Assembly: GCF_001905905.1 (NCBI RefSeq)
Contig: NZ_LIVT01000007.1
Span: 1 to 64,000, forward strand
Source: Streptomyces sp. CB02366
GTDB lineage: Bacteria > Actinomycetota > Actinomycetes > Streptomycetales > Streptomycetaceae
Reading direction: 5' to 3'
DNA length: 64,000 nucleotides
In this document: in pieces, positions 26,513 to 34,707 of the stretch
Position numbering within the stretch: position 1 is the first letter of the stretch
How the letters are laid out: every line of letters starts with the position of its first letter
The notes under the pieces: model-generated
The model's input: only the letters and a program-made list of their open reading frames with translations
The model's database searches: none
What the model was told of the DNA's origin: nothing
Translations under genes and position numbers: made by a program

Positions 26513-27418
26513 GTGAAGATCGGTTGCATCGGGCTCGGCGACATCGCCCGGAAGGCGTACCTGCCGGTGCTCACCGCCGTACCGGGGGCCGAACTGCATC
26601 TGCAGACCCGTACCCCCGCCACGCTCCACGCGGTCGGCGACGTCCACCGCGTCCCGGCCGAACGCCGCCACACGACCCTCGACTCCCTCGTCGGGGCGGG
26701 GCTGGACGCGGCGTTCGTGCACGCGCCGACCGCCGTGCACCCGCAGATCGTCGAACGCCTCCTGGACGCCGGTGTCGCCACCTATGTCGACAAGCCGATC
26801 GCCTACGAGTTCGCGGACTCCGAGCGGCTGGTGAACCTCGCGGAGCAGCGCGGCGTCAGCCTGGCCGTGGGCTTCAACCGCCGCTTCGCCCCGGGGTACG
26901 CGCAGTGCGCGGAGCACCCGCGCGAGCTGGTGCTGCTGCAGAAGAACCGGGTGGGGCTGCCCGAGGACCCCAGGACCATGATCCTCGACGACTTCATCCA
27001 CGTCGTGGACACGCTGCGCTTCCTCGTCCCGGGCACGGTCGACCACACCACCGTGCGCGCCCGGATCGTGGACGGCCTGATGCACCACGTGGTGCTCCAG
27101 TTGTCCGGCGACGGGTTCACCGCGATCGGCATGATGAACCGGCTGAACGGGTCGACCGAGGAGATCCTCGAAGTCTCCGGCCAGGACGCCAAGCGCCAGG
27201 TCCTCAACCTCGCGGACATCGTGGACCACCAGGGCCACCCCAGCGTGCGGCGGCGCGGCGACTGGGTGCCGGTGGCCCGCCAGCGCGGTATCGAGGCATG
27301 CGTCCTCGCCTTCCTCGACGCCGTGCACCGGGGCGAGACGCTCAGCGCCCGGGACGCGCTGGCCACCCATGAACTGTGCGAGCGAGTGGTCAGAGAGGCC
27401 CTGGAACAGGCTTCCTGA
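26513..27418 (+). CDS. Gfo/Idh/MocA family oxidoreductase
   Basis: A 301-residue NAD(P)-dependent oxidoreductase. The Rossmann start KIGCIGLGDIARKAYLPVL binds the cofactor, VHAPTAVHPQIVERLLDAG follows, and the family motif EKP is present as VDKPIAYEF (about residue 90). The C-terminal domain has the HVVDTLRFL helix. Members act on sugars, inositol or amino sugars; nothing nearby shows which. GGGAGA precedes the GTG start. Its last 29 bases overlap the convergent lnt gene. Confidence 0.88.
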   Translation: MKIGCIGLGDIARKAYLPVLTAVPGAELHLQTRTPATLHAVGDVHRVPAERRHTTLDSLVGAGLDAAFVHAPTAVHPQIVERLLDAGVATYVDKPIAYEFADSERLVNLAEQRGVSLAVGFNRRFAPGYAQCAEHPRELVLLQKNRVGLPEDPRTMILDDFIHVVDTLRFLVPGTVDHTTVRARIVDGLMHHVVLQLSGDGFTAIGMMNRLNGSTEEILEVSGQDAKRQVLNLADIVDHQGHPSVRRRGDWVPVARQRGIEACVLAFLDAVHRGETLSARDALATHELCERVVREALEQAS

Positions 27419-29090
27419 ACGCCCGTACCCCCTCGACGGCGCAGAGCACGGCGATCGCCGCCAACGCCCCGTACACCGCCCAGTCGCCGAACCGGCCGTA
27501 GAGCGTCTCCCCACGCGCCAGCGGCAGGTCGAACACCTCCGCCGCGCTCGCGTCCGTGCCGAGCGGGCGGCCGACCCGCTCCCCCCGGGGCCCGTACGCG
27601 GCACTGATCCCGGTGAGCGTGGCGTGGACCATCGGTCGGCCGTTCTCGGCCGCGCGCAGCGCCCCCAGCGACGCGTGCTGGGCGGGGGCCCAGCTGTCCT
27701 GGAACGTCGAGGTGGCGGACTGCGCGACGATCACCTCCGCGCCGTCGCGCACCAGCCTGCGGCTCATGTCGGGGAACGCCGTCTCGAAGCAGACCAGCGG
27801 GCCGATCCGCAGCCCCCGCGCCCCGTCCGGCAGGGTCATCACCACCCGGCGGTCGCCGCGCAGCCGGTCCTCGCCCGCCGCCTTGCCCACGGAGGTCGCC
27901 CACCCCAGCAGGGAACGGGCCGGGACGTACTCGCCGAACGGGACCAGCCGCATCTTGTCGTAGCGGTCCCCGGTCGGCCCGCCGGGGCCCACGAGCACCG
28001 CCGACTTGAAGATGCCCGACCTTCCCGAGCCGTCCGTCTGCCGGGCGTCCACGTTGACCAGCAGGTCCGCGCCGACCCGGCGGGACAGCTCCGCCAACCG
28101 CCGGGCGGTCTCCGGGCGCTGCCACGCGCCCGCGCCGATGCTGCTCTCGCCCCACACCACCAGGTCCACGCCCCGGCCCGCCAGCGTCCGGGTCAGCTCC
28201 TCGCCCCGGTCGAGGCGGCGCGCGACGCTCCCGGGCCCCTCCACGACGCCCGGCTGCACGACGGCGATCCTGACCGTGCCCGCGCTCTGCGGCCGGGGCG
28301 CCCAGGCCGCCACCGCCGCGACGGCCAGCCCGCACACCACCACCAGGACCGCAGCGGCCGTCCGGGCCGCACGGTCGGCGATCAGCAGGGCCACACCGGT
28401 GTTCACCGCGACCACCAGCAGGCTCACCAGCCACACGCCGCCCACGGAGGCGACCCGCAGGGCCGGGCCCCACTCCCACTGGCTCGCGCCGAGAAGCCCC
28501 CAGGGCCCGCCCAGCCCTTCCCAGGACCGGACCAGCTCGATCATCAGCCAGCCGGAGGGAACGACGAGCACGGCGGCCACGGCACGTGGCGCGGTCGGGG
28601 CTCCGCCGAGCAGCCGAGCCACCAGGAGACCCCAGGGAGCCCACAGCAGACCGAGCAGCGCGGCCAGCAGCACGATGAAGACATGGAGGCTCGGCATCAA
28701 CCAGTGGTGCACGGCGACGACGAAGCCGATCCCGCCGAGCCACCCGTCCAGCGCCGCCCGGCGCGGTGAGCGGGCGGTGCGGATCAGCAGCAGCCAGGGC
28801 ACCAGCGCCAGGTGGGCGAACCACCCGAGACCCGGCGCGGGGAAGGCGAGCGTCGGCAGGGCCCCGGCGAGCAGTGCCGCCGGCCCCCGGACCCAGGGGG
28901 ACGCGAGCGGCCCGGCGGGGAGGGGGGCCGGGGCGGCGGAGGAGGAGGCGGAGGCGCTCCGACGCGCGGTGGTGGTGCCGGGGGCGGGAGGGGAGGAGCC
29001 CCCGGAGGCGTCGCCGCCCGAGGAACCGCCCTCGGAGGTGTCGCCCGCGTCCGTGCCGTCAGGGAGTCGTCGCCCGCCCCGCATGCGCAT
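27390..29090 (-). CDS. lnt: Apolipoprotein N-acyltransferase
   Basis: This 566-residue membrane enzyme adds the third acyl chain to lipoprotein N-termini. After a Ser/Gly-rich cytosolic leader (1-55) come six or so membrane helices (about 65-280) and a CN-hydrolase domain with the Glu-Lys-Cys triad: Glu in VVWGESS, Lys in YDKMRLVPFGEYVP and Cys in GPLVCFETAFP. A last helix (YGALAAIAVLCAV) closes the protein. The ATG at 29090 has GAGGAGGG upstream and is better placed than the earlier in-frame start. It overlaps the MocA-type gene tail to tail by 29 bases. Lipoproteins are common in this genus, so the role is housekeeping. Confidence 0.93.
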   Translation of the reverse strand: MRMRGGRRLPDGTDAGDTSEGGSSGGDASGGSSPPAPGTTTARRSASASSSAAPAPLPAGPLASPWVRGPAALLAGALPTLAFPAPGLGWFAHLALVPWLLLIRTARSPRRAALDGWLGGIGFVVAVHHWLMPSLHVFIVLLAALLGLLWAPWGLLVARLLGGAPTAPRAVAAVLVVPSGWLMIELVRSWEGLGGPWGLLGASQWEWGPALRVASVGGVWLVSLLVVAVNTGVALLIADRAARTAAAVLVVVCGLAVAAVAAWAPRPQSAGTVRIAVVQPGVVEGPGSVARRLDRGEELTRTLAGRGVDLVVWGESSIGAGAWQRPETARRLAELSRRVGADLLVNVDARQTDGSGRSGIFKSAVLVGPGGPTGDRYDKMRLVPFGEYVPARSLLGWATSVGKAAGEDRLRGDRRVVMTLPDGARGLRIGPLVCFETAFPDMSRRLVRDGAEVIVAQSATSTFQDSWAPAQHASLGALRAAENGRPMVHATLTGISAAYGPRGERVGRPLGTDASAAEVFDLPLARGETLYGRFGDWAVYGALAAIAVLCAVEGVRAFRKPVPGPL

Positions 29091-29433
29091 GCCGTGCCCT
29101 CCTCGGTCGTGCACGGGCGGGCGGTCACCGCGGTCACCGGTCGACGCGTCAGCCCCTGGACCCCTGGACTACCCAGTGTGGGGGAGGCGATCCCCGCCGG
29201 ACACAGGAGACGGGCCGAGCGGGGCACGGCGGCGGGCGGGCGCCTCCTCCACACCCCCGGCGCCCGGAGCCGCCTCTCGTGGACGGCGACCCGGTGGATC
29301 AGCCCGCCCGGAGCGGCGCGCCGGCCGCGAGGTCGGCCACGCCGTCGCCGGGCCGCCCTCCGGGACGCTCCCGCCGCCCATGAGGCAGAGGGGTCCCCGC
29401 CGGGGGCGGACGGCTTCCCGTGAGGGGCGCGGT
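29091..29433. other. Intergenic region without a gene
   Basis: The stretch between lnt and the universal stress gene, both on the reverse strand, holds only GC-rich frames without ribosome sites. It should contain the lnt promoter and the end of the stress-protein transcript. I see no distinct hairpin or RNA gene. Confidence 0.4.
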
Positions 29434-30303
29434 TCAGCAGGGGACGACGGCGACCGGGCCCGGCGCGTGCGTGACCGTCGTCTGCGCCACCGGGGACAGC
29501 CCGAGCCCGAGCGACTCCCCTCCCTTGCGCCGTCCGACCACCGTCAGGGCCGCGGTCGCCGACGCGGTCACCAGGGTGCGCGACGCCGAACCGTTGACCG
29601 GCTCCCTGACGGTCTCGACCTGCGGGTACTTCTCGTGCCATCCCGACGTCAGCTCGGCCAGGGTCCGGGCCGCCGACCCCGCCGCCTCCCGGCGGTCCAG
29701 GACGGGACCGCCCGCGAGCATCGAGGAGAACATCGTCCAGCCGTGCACGATCCGCAGGCGGGCGCCCGGACGGGAGGCCGCGGTGGCGAAGGCGAACTCC
29801 AGGACCGCTTCGCTGCTCTCGTCGGCGGCCACCCCCGCCACGATGTCGGTGAGGTCGCCCGTCCCGCCGGCCCGGTCGCCGTCCTCCTCCGGGCGGCCCT
29901 CCCGTACGACCACGACGGGGCAGCTCGCCATGGAGGCGGTGGCGAGGCTGTTGGAACCGATCATCAGCGAACGGAAACCGCCGAGGCCGCGCGAACCGAG
30001 CACGATCATCGACGCGTCCCGGCCCAGTGAGACTAGGGCCGCGGACGGGAAGTTCAGCGGGGCCAGCGTCGAGCGCCGCAGCTCCGGGGCGAGGAGCGCG
30101 CTGTGCCGGACGGCCTCGGCCAGCAGCTCCTCCGCCTCGCCCCGGCCCTCCTGTCCGTCCCCCTGCCGGGCGGGCGGGCGGACGTGGACGATCAGGAGGG
30201 GCAGCCCGCGCCGCACGGCTTCGAGGGTGGCCCAGTCGAGCGCCTGCCGACTGTGCGCGGAGCCGTCGACGGCGGCGATCACGGGAAGATCGTTGGTGGT
30301 CAT
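29434..30303 (-). CDS. Tandem-domain universal stress protein
   Basis: A 289-residue protein made of two UspA domains. Domain one (about 7-140) has VIAAVDGSAHSRQALDWA and the ATP-binding LGSRGLGGFRSLMIGSNS followed by CPVVVV. Domain two (about 155-289) has VAGVAADESSEAVLEFAF and TVVGRRKGGESLGLGLSPVA with a PVAVVP end; its nucleotide motif is weaker. Tandem Usp proteins in actinobacteria respond to hypoxia and dormancy. The upstream in-frame extension overlaps another gene and is not real. Confidence 0.9.
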   Translation of the reverse strand: MTTNDLPVIAAVDGSAHSRQALDWATLEAVRRGLPLLIVHVRPPARQGDGQEGRGEAEELLAEAVRHSALLAPELRRSTLAPLNFPSAALVSLGRDASMIVLGSRGLGGFRSLMIGSNSLATASMASCPVVVVREGRPEEDGDRAGGTGDLTDIVAGVAADESSEAVLEFAFATAASRPGARLRIVHGWTMFSSMLAGGPVLDRREAAGSAARTLAELTSGWHEKYPQVETVREPVNGSASRTLVTASATAALTVVGRRKGGESLGLGLSPVAQTTVTHAPGPVAVVPC

Positions 30304-30404
30304 GGACCGAGCGTACGTCGCCGGGAGGACGGCCCTCACCCGGCTCCCGCCGGTGGCGGCGGGCGTTCCCCTCCCGGCTCCGTCCCCTCGGGGCGGCCGG
30401 GGCC

Positions 30405-31541
30405 TCAGCCGTGGTCGTGGGTGGAGGTGGTGTCCTCCGGGGGCACGCTGCGCCCGCCGTCCCTGCCGGTGGCCACCACGGCGACCAGCACCACCACGAC
30501 CGCCGCCACCAGGAGCCGGCCGCCGAGGCGCAGGGCCCACCGCGTACGGTCCCCGGCGGTCGCCCCGGGCCGGGCGGCCAGCTTCTCGGAGCGGCGGGCG
30601 GGCCGTGTCAGCCTCAGGAGCAGCAGAGCGGCGATCGGCAGCTGGAACAGCCAGACGGCGGTGCGGAACCAACCGTCGTACCAGACGTTGGTCCCGTACA
30701 GCAGGGTGTGCCAGACGCTGAGGACGTAGACGACGATCACGCAGCGGTGCAGCACCCGCCAGGCCCGGGGGCCGATCCGGTGGCGTACGTAGAAGAGCAG
30801 GCCCAGCGGGATCGCGAGGTACAGGGCGGCCTGGCCGACGGGGACGGCGACCCGCCCGGTTCCCGAGTCGTAGCCCCCGGGGACGAACGCCTCCACGAAG
30901 GCGGTGGCGACCGCCGAGGCCCAGGGCGCCGTGTCGTGGCGGACCAGTTCGGCCGCGAACAGCAGGGCGTGGGCCGCGATCAGGGCCATGGTGTTGAGAC
31001 TCGTCGTGCGGTGCAGCCGTTCCAGCCGGGGGACCGACAGCGGCAGGCGGCCGGGCCGGGGCCCCGACAGCATCAGTCCGAGGACGACGGTGCCCCAGGC
31101 CCAGAGCAGGGCGGACCAGCCGAACGCCTGGCTGAGGAAGTACATCCAGAAGCCGCCCGCGTCGGCCATGAACGGCATCACGGTGACCGTGGAGGAGGAC
31201 TTGTCGCGGATGCGGAGGTAGAGCAGGACGAAGACGGCCGCGGTGACGAGGAGCGCCACCAGGCCGTCGGGCCACGAGGCCCGCAGGTCGGAGCGGAGCG
31301 TCGGCCGCCTCGGCTCACCCGTCGGCCGTCCGGACTCGCCCGCCGCCCGGGGGCCGGGCAGGGGGCCGTGGCCGGGGGCGGGGCCGGTGGCGGGAGGCGC
31401 GGCGTCCGGACCGGTCACGACGGCCGGTACGGACACCGCGTCCGATCCGGGTACGTCGGCCGCTCCGGCCGTGGGGGGCGGCGCGCCCCCGGCGGGCTCG
31501 GCGGACGCGGCCGGGTCGGGGGCGGGGGGCGGGTTCGTCAT
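30405..31541 (-). CDS. Ferric-reductase-like transmembrane protein
   Basis: A 378-residue protein. Residues 1-85 are disordered and Pro/Ala-rich. Then come about seven helices, including GLVALLVTAAVFVLLYLRI and SLNTMALIAAHALLFAAELV, with paired His residues (LHRTTS, AAHALL, LHRCVIVVYVLSVWHTLLY) spaced to bind two b-type hemes, as in ferric-reductase-like transmembrane domains. The FAD/NAD module of true ferric reductases is absent, so it must take electrons from a partner. A short region after the last helix ends in STHDHG. The ATG at 31541 has AAGAGG upstream. It is divergent from the His-rich membrane protein. Confidence 0.75.
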   Translation of the reverse strand: MTNPPPAPDPAASAEPAGGAPPPTAGAADVPGSDAVSVPAVVTGPDAAPPATGPAPGHGPLPGPRAAGESGRPTGEPRRPTLRSDLRASWPDGLVALLVTAAVFVLLYLRIRDKSSSTVTVMPFMADAGGFWMYFLSQAFGWSALLWAWGTVVLGLMLSGPRPGRLPLSVPRLERLHRTTSLNTMALIAAHALLFAAELVRHDTAPWASAVATAFVEAFVPGGYDSGTGRVAVPVGQAALYLAIPLGLLFYVRHRIGPRAWRVLHRCVIVVYVLSVWHTLLYGTNVWYDGWFRTAVWLFQLPIAALLLLRLTRPARRSEKLAARPGATAGDRTRWALRLGGRLLVAAVVVVLVAVVATGRDGGRSVPPEDTTSTHDHG

Positions 31542-31774
31542 GCGGCCTCTTCGGGGCGGGCGGCGGGTGGTGGGGCGTATGCGGCGGCGCCGGGCCACGA
31601 GGCGTACACAGGCGCGTTGTCGGAGCAGTCGGACGGGGGCGGAGGAAAGTTCCCGGACCGTCGCTGTGGCGTGGATCACAGGGGGGTGCCGGTGGGGCAA
31701 ACGGGTCGAACTCCCGTTGTTTCGGCATCTGGTGCCCTTCTCTCCCCTGCGGGGACTGCTGGCACGATGACCTC

Positions 31775-32446
31775 ATGGGAGCCGGAACCGCACTCCGACT
31801 CGGGCGCACCGCACTGTTCGCGGTGGTGTGCGTCGCCGTGTCCGGGCTCGGCCACGCGCTGATGTCCGGCGCGCCCCTGCCCCTGCTCGTCCAGGGCGCC
31901 GCGCTGCTGCCGGTGTGCGGGGCCGGCTGGTGGCTCGCCGCGCGGCGGCGGAGCGCCCCGGTGACGGTCGCGGCCCATGTCCTGGGCCAGTCGGGGCTGC
32001 ACGCCCTCTTCTCCCTGGCCGGACCACGGCTGCCGGGCGGGCACGGCGCGCACCACGCGGGCGGCGGGCACAGCGCGTCGAGCGCCGTGCGTCACCCCGC
32101 CCACGAGGTCCCGCTCGCCGGCCCCTGGGAACTGACGGGGCTTCCGCCCGCCTTCGACGGCGCGGCGTTCACCCTCGGCATGGCCGCCGCCCACGCGCTG
32201 GCCGGACTGGTCTGCGGCTGGTGGCTGTGGCGCGGCGAGGTGGCCCTCGCCCGGCTGGCCCGCTGCCTGGTGCTGTTCGTCCGCGCCCCGCTGCGAACGG
32301 CCTGGCGCCTGTGGTGCGCGACGCCGCCCGCCCCGCCCGCGCCCGTCCGGCGGCGGCCCCGCCGCCGGGGGCGCCGCCGCCGGGACCTGCTCGCCCTGCA
32401 CGCGATCTCCCGGCGCGGGCCCCCGCCCTCCCTCCGCTTCCGCTGA
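31775..32446 (+). CDS. His-rich four-helix membrane protein
   Basis: A 223-residue protein with about four hydrophobic segments (about 12-29, 36-54, 62-78 and 129-148), a His-rich external loop GGHGAHHAGGGHSASSAVRH at about 88-107, and a very basic cytosolic tail (RRRPRRRGRRRR). The loop could bind a metal ion such as copper. It precedes an ECF sigma factor gene by about 170 bases on the same strand and lies divergent from the ferric-reductase-like gene, suggesting a shared metal or redox theme. The family is not recognised. Confidence 0.7.
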   Translation: MGAGTALRLGRTALFAVVCVAVSGLGHALMSGAPLPLLVQGAALLPVCGAGWWLAARRRSAPVTVAAHVLGQSGLHALFSLAGPRLPGGHGAHHAGGGHSASSAVRHPAHEVPLAGPWELTGLPPAFDGAAFTLGMAAAHALAGLVCGWWLWRGEVALARLARCLVLFVRAPLRTAWRLWCATPPAPPAPVRRRPRRRGRRRRDLLALHAISRRGPPPSLRFR

Positions 32447-32616
32447 CCTCACCGCGCTCTCCGGCCGTCCCGCGCCGGAGGCGGTACGGGTGTGCCCGCG
32501 CACACCCGTGACAGCCATGCCGGTCCCGCCGGGCCGCCGCCCTCCGCGGCCGCCCCCGACCGGCGTACGGAGCCGGGCGACCGCTGCCCGGCTCCGCAAG
32601 GACGCGAAGGACCACT

Positions 32617-33438
32617 GTGAAACCTCCTGCCCCCGCACCCCAGGCGCCCGCGCCGGCCCCCGCACCCCAGGCGCCCGCGCCGGCCCCCGCACCCCAGGCG
32701 CCCGCGCCGGCCCCCGCATCACCGGCCGCCGGGCCGTCGGCCCTCCTCCCTCCCGCGCCGGGCCCGCCGCTCGCCCCCGGGCCCGGCGCCCGCCCCCCGG
32801 GCCCGCACCCGCACATGCCGGGCCGCCCTCCCGGCCTCCATCCGTCCGGGCCCCGGGTTCCGGCCGCACGGCAGAACGACGGGCAGATCACCGACTGGGC
32901 GCTGGCCGCGGGCGGCGGGGACCGGGACGCCGCCGACCGGTTCGTCCGGGCGACCTACGGGGACGTCCGCCGGTTCGTCGCCTACCTCAGCTCCGACGCG
33001 CCCGGCGCCGACGACCTGGCCCAGGAGACCTACCTGCGGGCGATGAGCGGACTGGCCCGGTTCGCGGGGCGTTCCTGCGCCCGGACCTGGCTGATGGCGA
33101 TCGCGCGGCGCGTCGTCATCGACCGCCACCGGGCCGCCGCCGCGCGACCCCGGACCGCCGACACCGCGGACTGGGAGACCGTCGCGGAACGGGCCCAGCC
33201 CCGTCACCTGCCCGGGTTCGAGGAGTCCGTCGCGGTGCTGGACGCCCTGCGCCGCCTGGAACCGGCACGCCGCCAGGCGTTCGTCCTCACCCAACTGCTG
33301 GGCGCGTCCTACGCGGAGGCAGCGGCCGCCGCGGGCTGTCCGGTCGGCACGGTGCGCTCCCGCGTGGCGCGCGCCCGCCGCGAACTCGCCGGCCAGTGGC
33401 GGGCGGAACCGGCGCAGGCCGGGCCGAAGACCGGCTAG
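32617..33438 (+). CDS. ECF-family RNA polymerase sigma factor with Pro/Ala-rich N-terminus
   Basis: The 273-residue protein has a disordered leader of about 85 residues, including three exact QAPAPAPAP units, and then sigma region 2 (DRFVRATYGDVRRFVAYL, DDLAQETYLRAM, RTWLMAIARRVVIDRHR) and region 4 (LRRLEPARRQAFVLTQLLG, YAEAAAAAGCPVGTVRSRVA with the helix-turn-helix). There is no zinc-finger anti-sigma gene beside it; the upstream His-rich membrane protein might serve as the sensor, but that is speculation. The GTG start has AAGGA five bases upstream; starting at an internal Met before PGRPPG would remove the repeats. Its end overlaps the convergent exporter gene by 4 bases. Confidence 0.87.
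   Translation: MKPPAPAPQAPAPAPAPQAPAPAPAPQAPAPAPASPAAGPSALLPPAPGPPLAPGPGARPPGPHPHMPGRPPGLHPSGPRVPAARQNDGQITDWALAAGGGDRDAADRFVRATYGDVRRFVAYLSSDAPGADDLAQETYLRAMSGLARFAGRSCARTWLMAIARRVVIDRHRAAAARPRTADTADWETVAERAQPRHLPGFEESVAVLDALRRLEPARRQAFVLTQLLGASYAEAAAAAGCPVGTVRSRVARARRELAGQWRAEPAQAGPKTG
32641..32721 (+). repeat. Three tandem copies of a 27-base unit
   Basis: Units start at 32641, 32668 and 32695; the first two are identical and the third differs only at its end. Each encodes QAPAPAPAP in the sigma factor leader. The 27-base period keeps frame, so copy number can vary without breaking the protein. Confidence 0.9.
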
Positions 33439-34697
33439 AGGGCGCCCGCCCGGGGCCTCTCGGGGCCCCGGGCGGCACGCCGGCGGAACAGCAGCGGCAC
33501 CGGCAGCAGCACGCACTGGAGGCAGACCGCCGCCCAGAACCCGCGCGCCGCGCCCGCCGCCTCCGCCGCCCCGTACAGCTGCCCGCCGACGAGCCCGGCG
33601 GCGAACGCCCCGATGCCCGCCGCCAGCCTCTGGCGCCCGAACACGCTCGCCGGGGCGGCCGTGGAACGGGCCAGCGCCTCCAGGTCGTTCTTGAGGAAGA
33701 GCACGATCTCCCCGCAGCACATCAGCGTCGCGCCCACCGCGATCCCCCCGTGCCCACCGGCCCCGATCGCCGCCGTACCGGCCGCCATCGCCCCGAAGCC
33801 CCACCTCAGCGCCGCCGGGTAGCTCAGCGCGGCGACCCGTTCGGCCAGCAGCGGCTGCGCGACGACCAGGAGGACCGCGTACCCGGTCAGCACGGCCCCG
33901 TAGAAGGCGGCCGACGTCCGGGGGACCGCGTACAGCGCCAGGTAGTGCTGGAAGAACATGAACGCGTACACGCTCAGCACGGTCACCGCGAACGGCGAGG
34001 GCCCGGGGGGCGGTGTGGCGCGGCCCCGGGCCGGGGCCGCGGCGGGCTGCTCACGGGGCGGGCCCGCCGCCTCGCGCGGCAGCAGCGCGTGCCCCGCCCC
34101 GACGAGCGCGAACAGCACCGTGACGCACGCGAACAGCACCCCGGGCGAGCCCATGACCAGCGGCGCGGCGACCGGAGGGCCCAGTGCCATCCCCGCGTTG
34201 AACGCCGACCCGCTCGCCGACAGCAGCCGGGGGCGGGCGGCCTCGGGCACGCCGTCCACCAGGTACGCCTTGTTGGCCGGGAGGTACAGCGCCGCACCCG
34301 CCGACACCAGCAGCAGGGCCCCGATCGCCAGGACCGGGCTGCTCGGCCCGGGGACGAACGCGGCGAAGCCCGCCGTCCGCAGGGCCAGCGCCAGCAGCAT
34401 CGCGCGCCGCAGCCCGATCCGCCCGGCCACCGGACCCGCCACCGCGCCCCCGGCGAACTGGATCAGCGAGGCGACGGCCAGCACGAGGCCGACCGTGCCG
34501 AGCCCCAGGCCGAGGCGCCGGTGCAGCAGCACCGACATGTAGGGCAGCACGGCGAAGCTGCCCAGCGTGATCAGGAACGAGCCCGCCAGCAGGAATCGCC
34601 GGGGCCCGGTGAGCCGCGTACGGCCGCCGCGGTCCTCTCCCCGCCGGGCCCCGGCCGCTCCCGCCCCCGGCGCCCCGTCCGGTCGCCGACGGCTCAT
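33435..34697 (-). CDS. MFS transporter (exporter of the PLP/ATP-grasp operon)
   Basis: A 420-residue major facilitator with about 12 helices. After a basic N-terminus come FLLAGSFLITLGSFAVLPYM and the loop RIGLRRAMLLAL typical of MFS loop 2-3, then LYLPANKAYLVDGVP and, in the second half, FAVTVLSVYAFMFFQHYLA. It is the last gene of a four-gene reverse-strand operon, 10 bases after the ATP-grasp gene, so it probably exports that pathway's product. The ATG at 34697 follows a G-run. The substrate cannot be read from sequence. Confidence 0.85.
   Translation of the reverse strand: MSRRRPDGAPGAGAAGARRGEDRGGRTRLTGPRRFLLAGSFLITLGSFAVLPYMSVLLHRRLGLGLGTVGLVLAVASLIQFAGGAVAGPVAGRIGLRRAMLLALALRTAGFAAFVPGPSSPVLAIGALLLVSAGAALYLPANKAYLVDGVPEAARPRLLSASGSAFNAGMALGPPVAAPLVMGSPGVLFACVTVLFALVGAGHALLPREAAGPPREQPAAAPARGRATPPPGPSPFAVTVLSVYAFMFFQHYLALYAVPRTSAAFYGAVLTGYAVLLVVAQPLLAERVAALSYPAALRWGFGAMAAGTAAIGAGGHGGIAVGATLMCCGEIVLFLKNDLEALARSTAAPASVFGRQRLAAGIGAFAAGLVGGQLYGAAEAAGAARGFWAAVCLQCVLLPVPLLFRRRAARGPERPRAGAL
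33447..33474. terminator. Hairpin at the end of the sigma factor gene
   Basis: An 11-bp perfect stem (CGCCCGGGGCC and complement) with a 6-base loop just after the sigma factor stop. It lies inside the 3' coding end of the convergent exporter gene, so it is only a probable terminator. Confidence 0.4.
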
Positions 34698-34707
34698 CCC
34701 CCCGCGC

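Noticed and set aside
31775..33438. The His-rich membrane protein as a classical zinc-finger anti-sigma factor.
   Set aside because: It has no HxxxCxxC motif and has several membrane helices.
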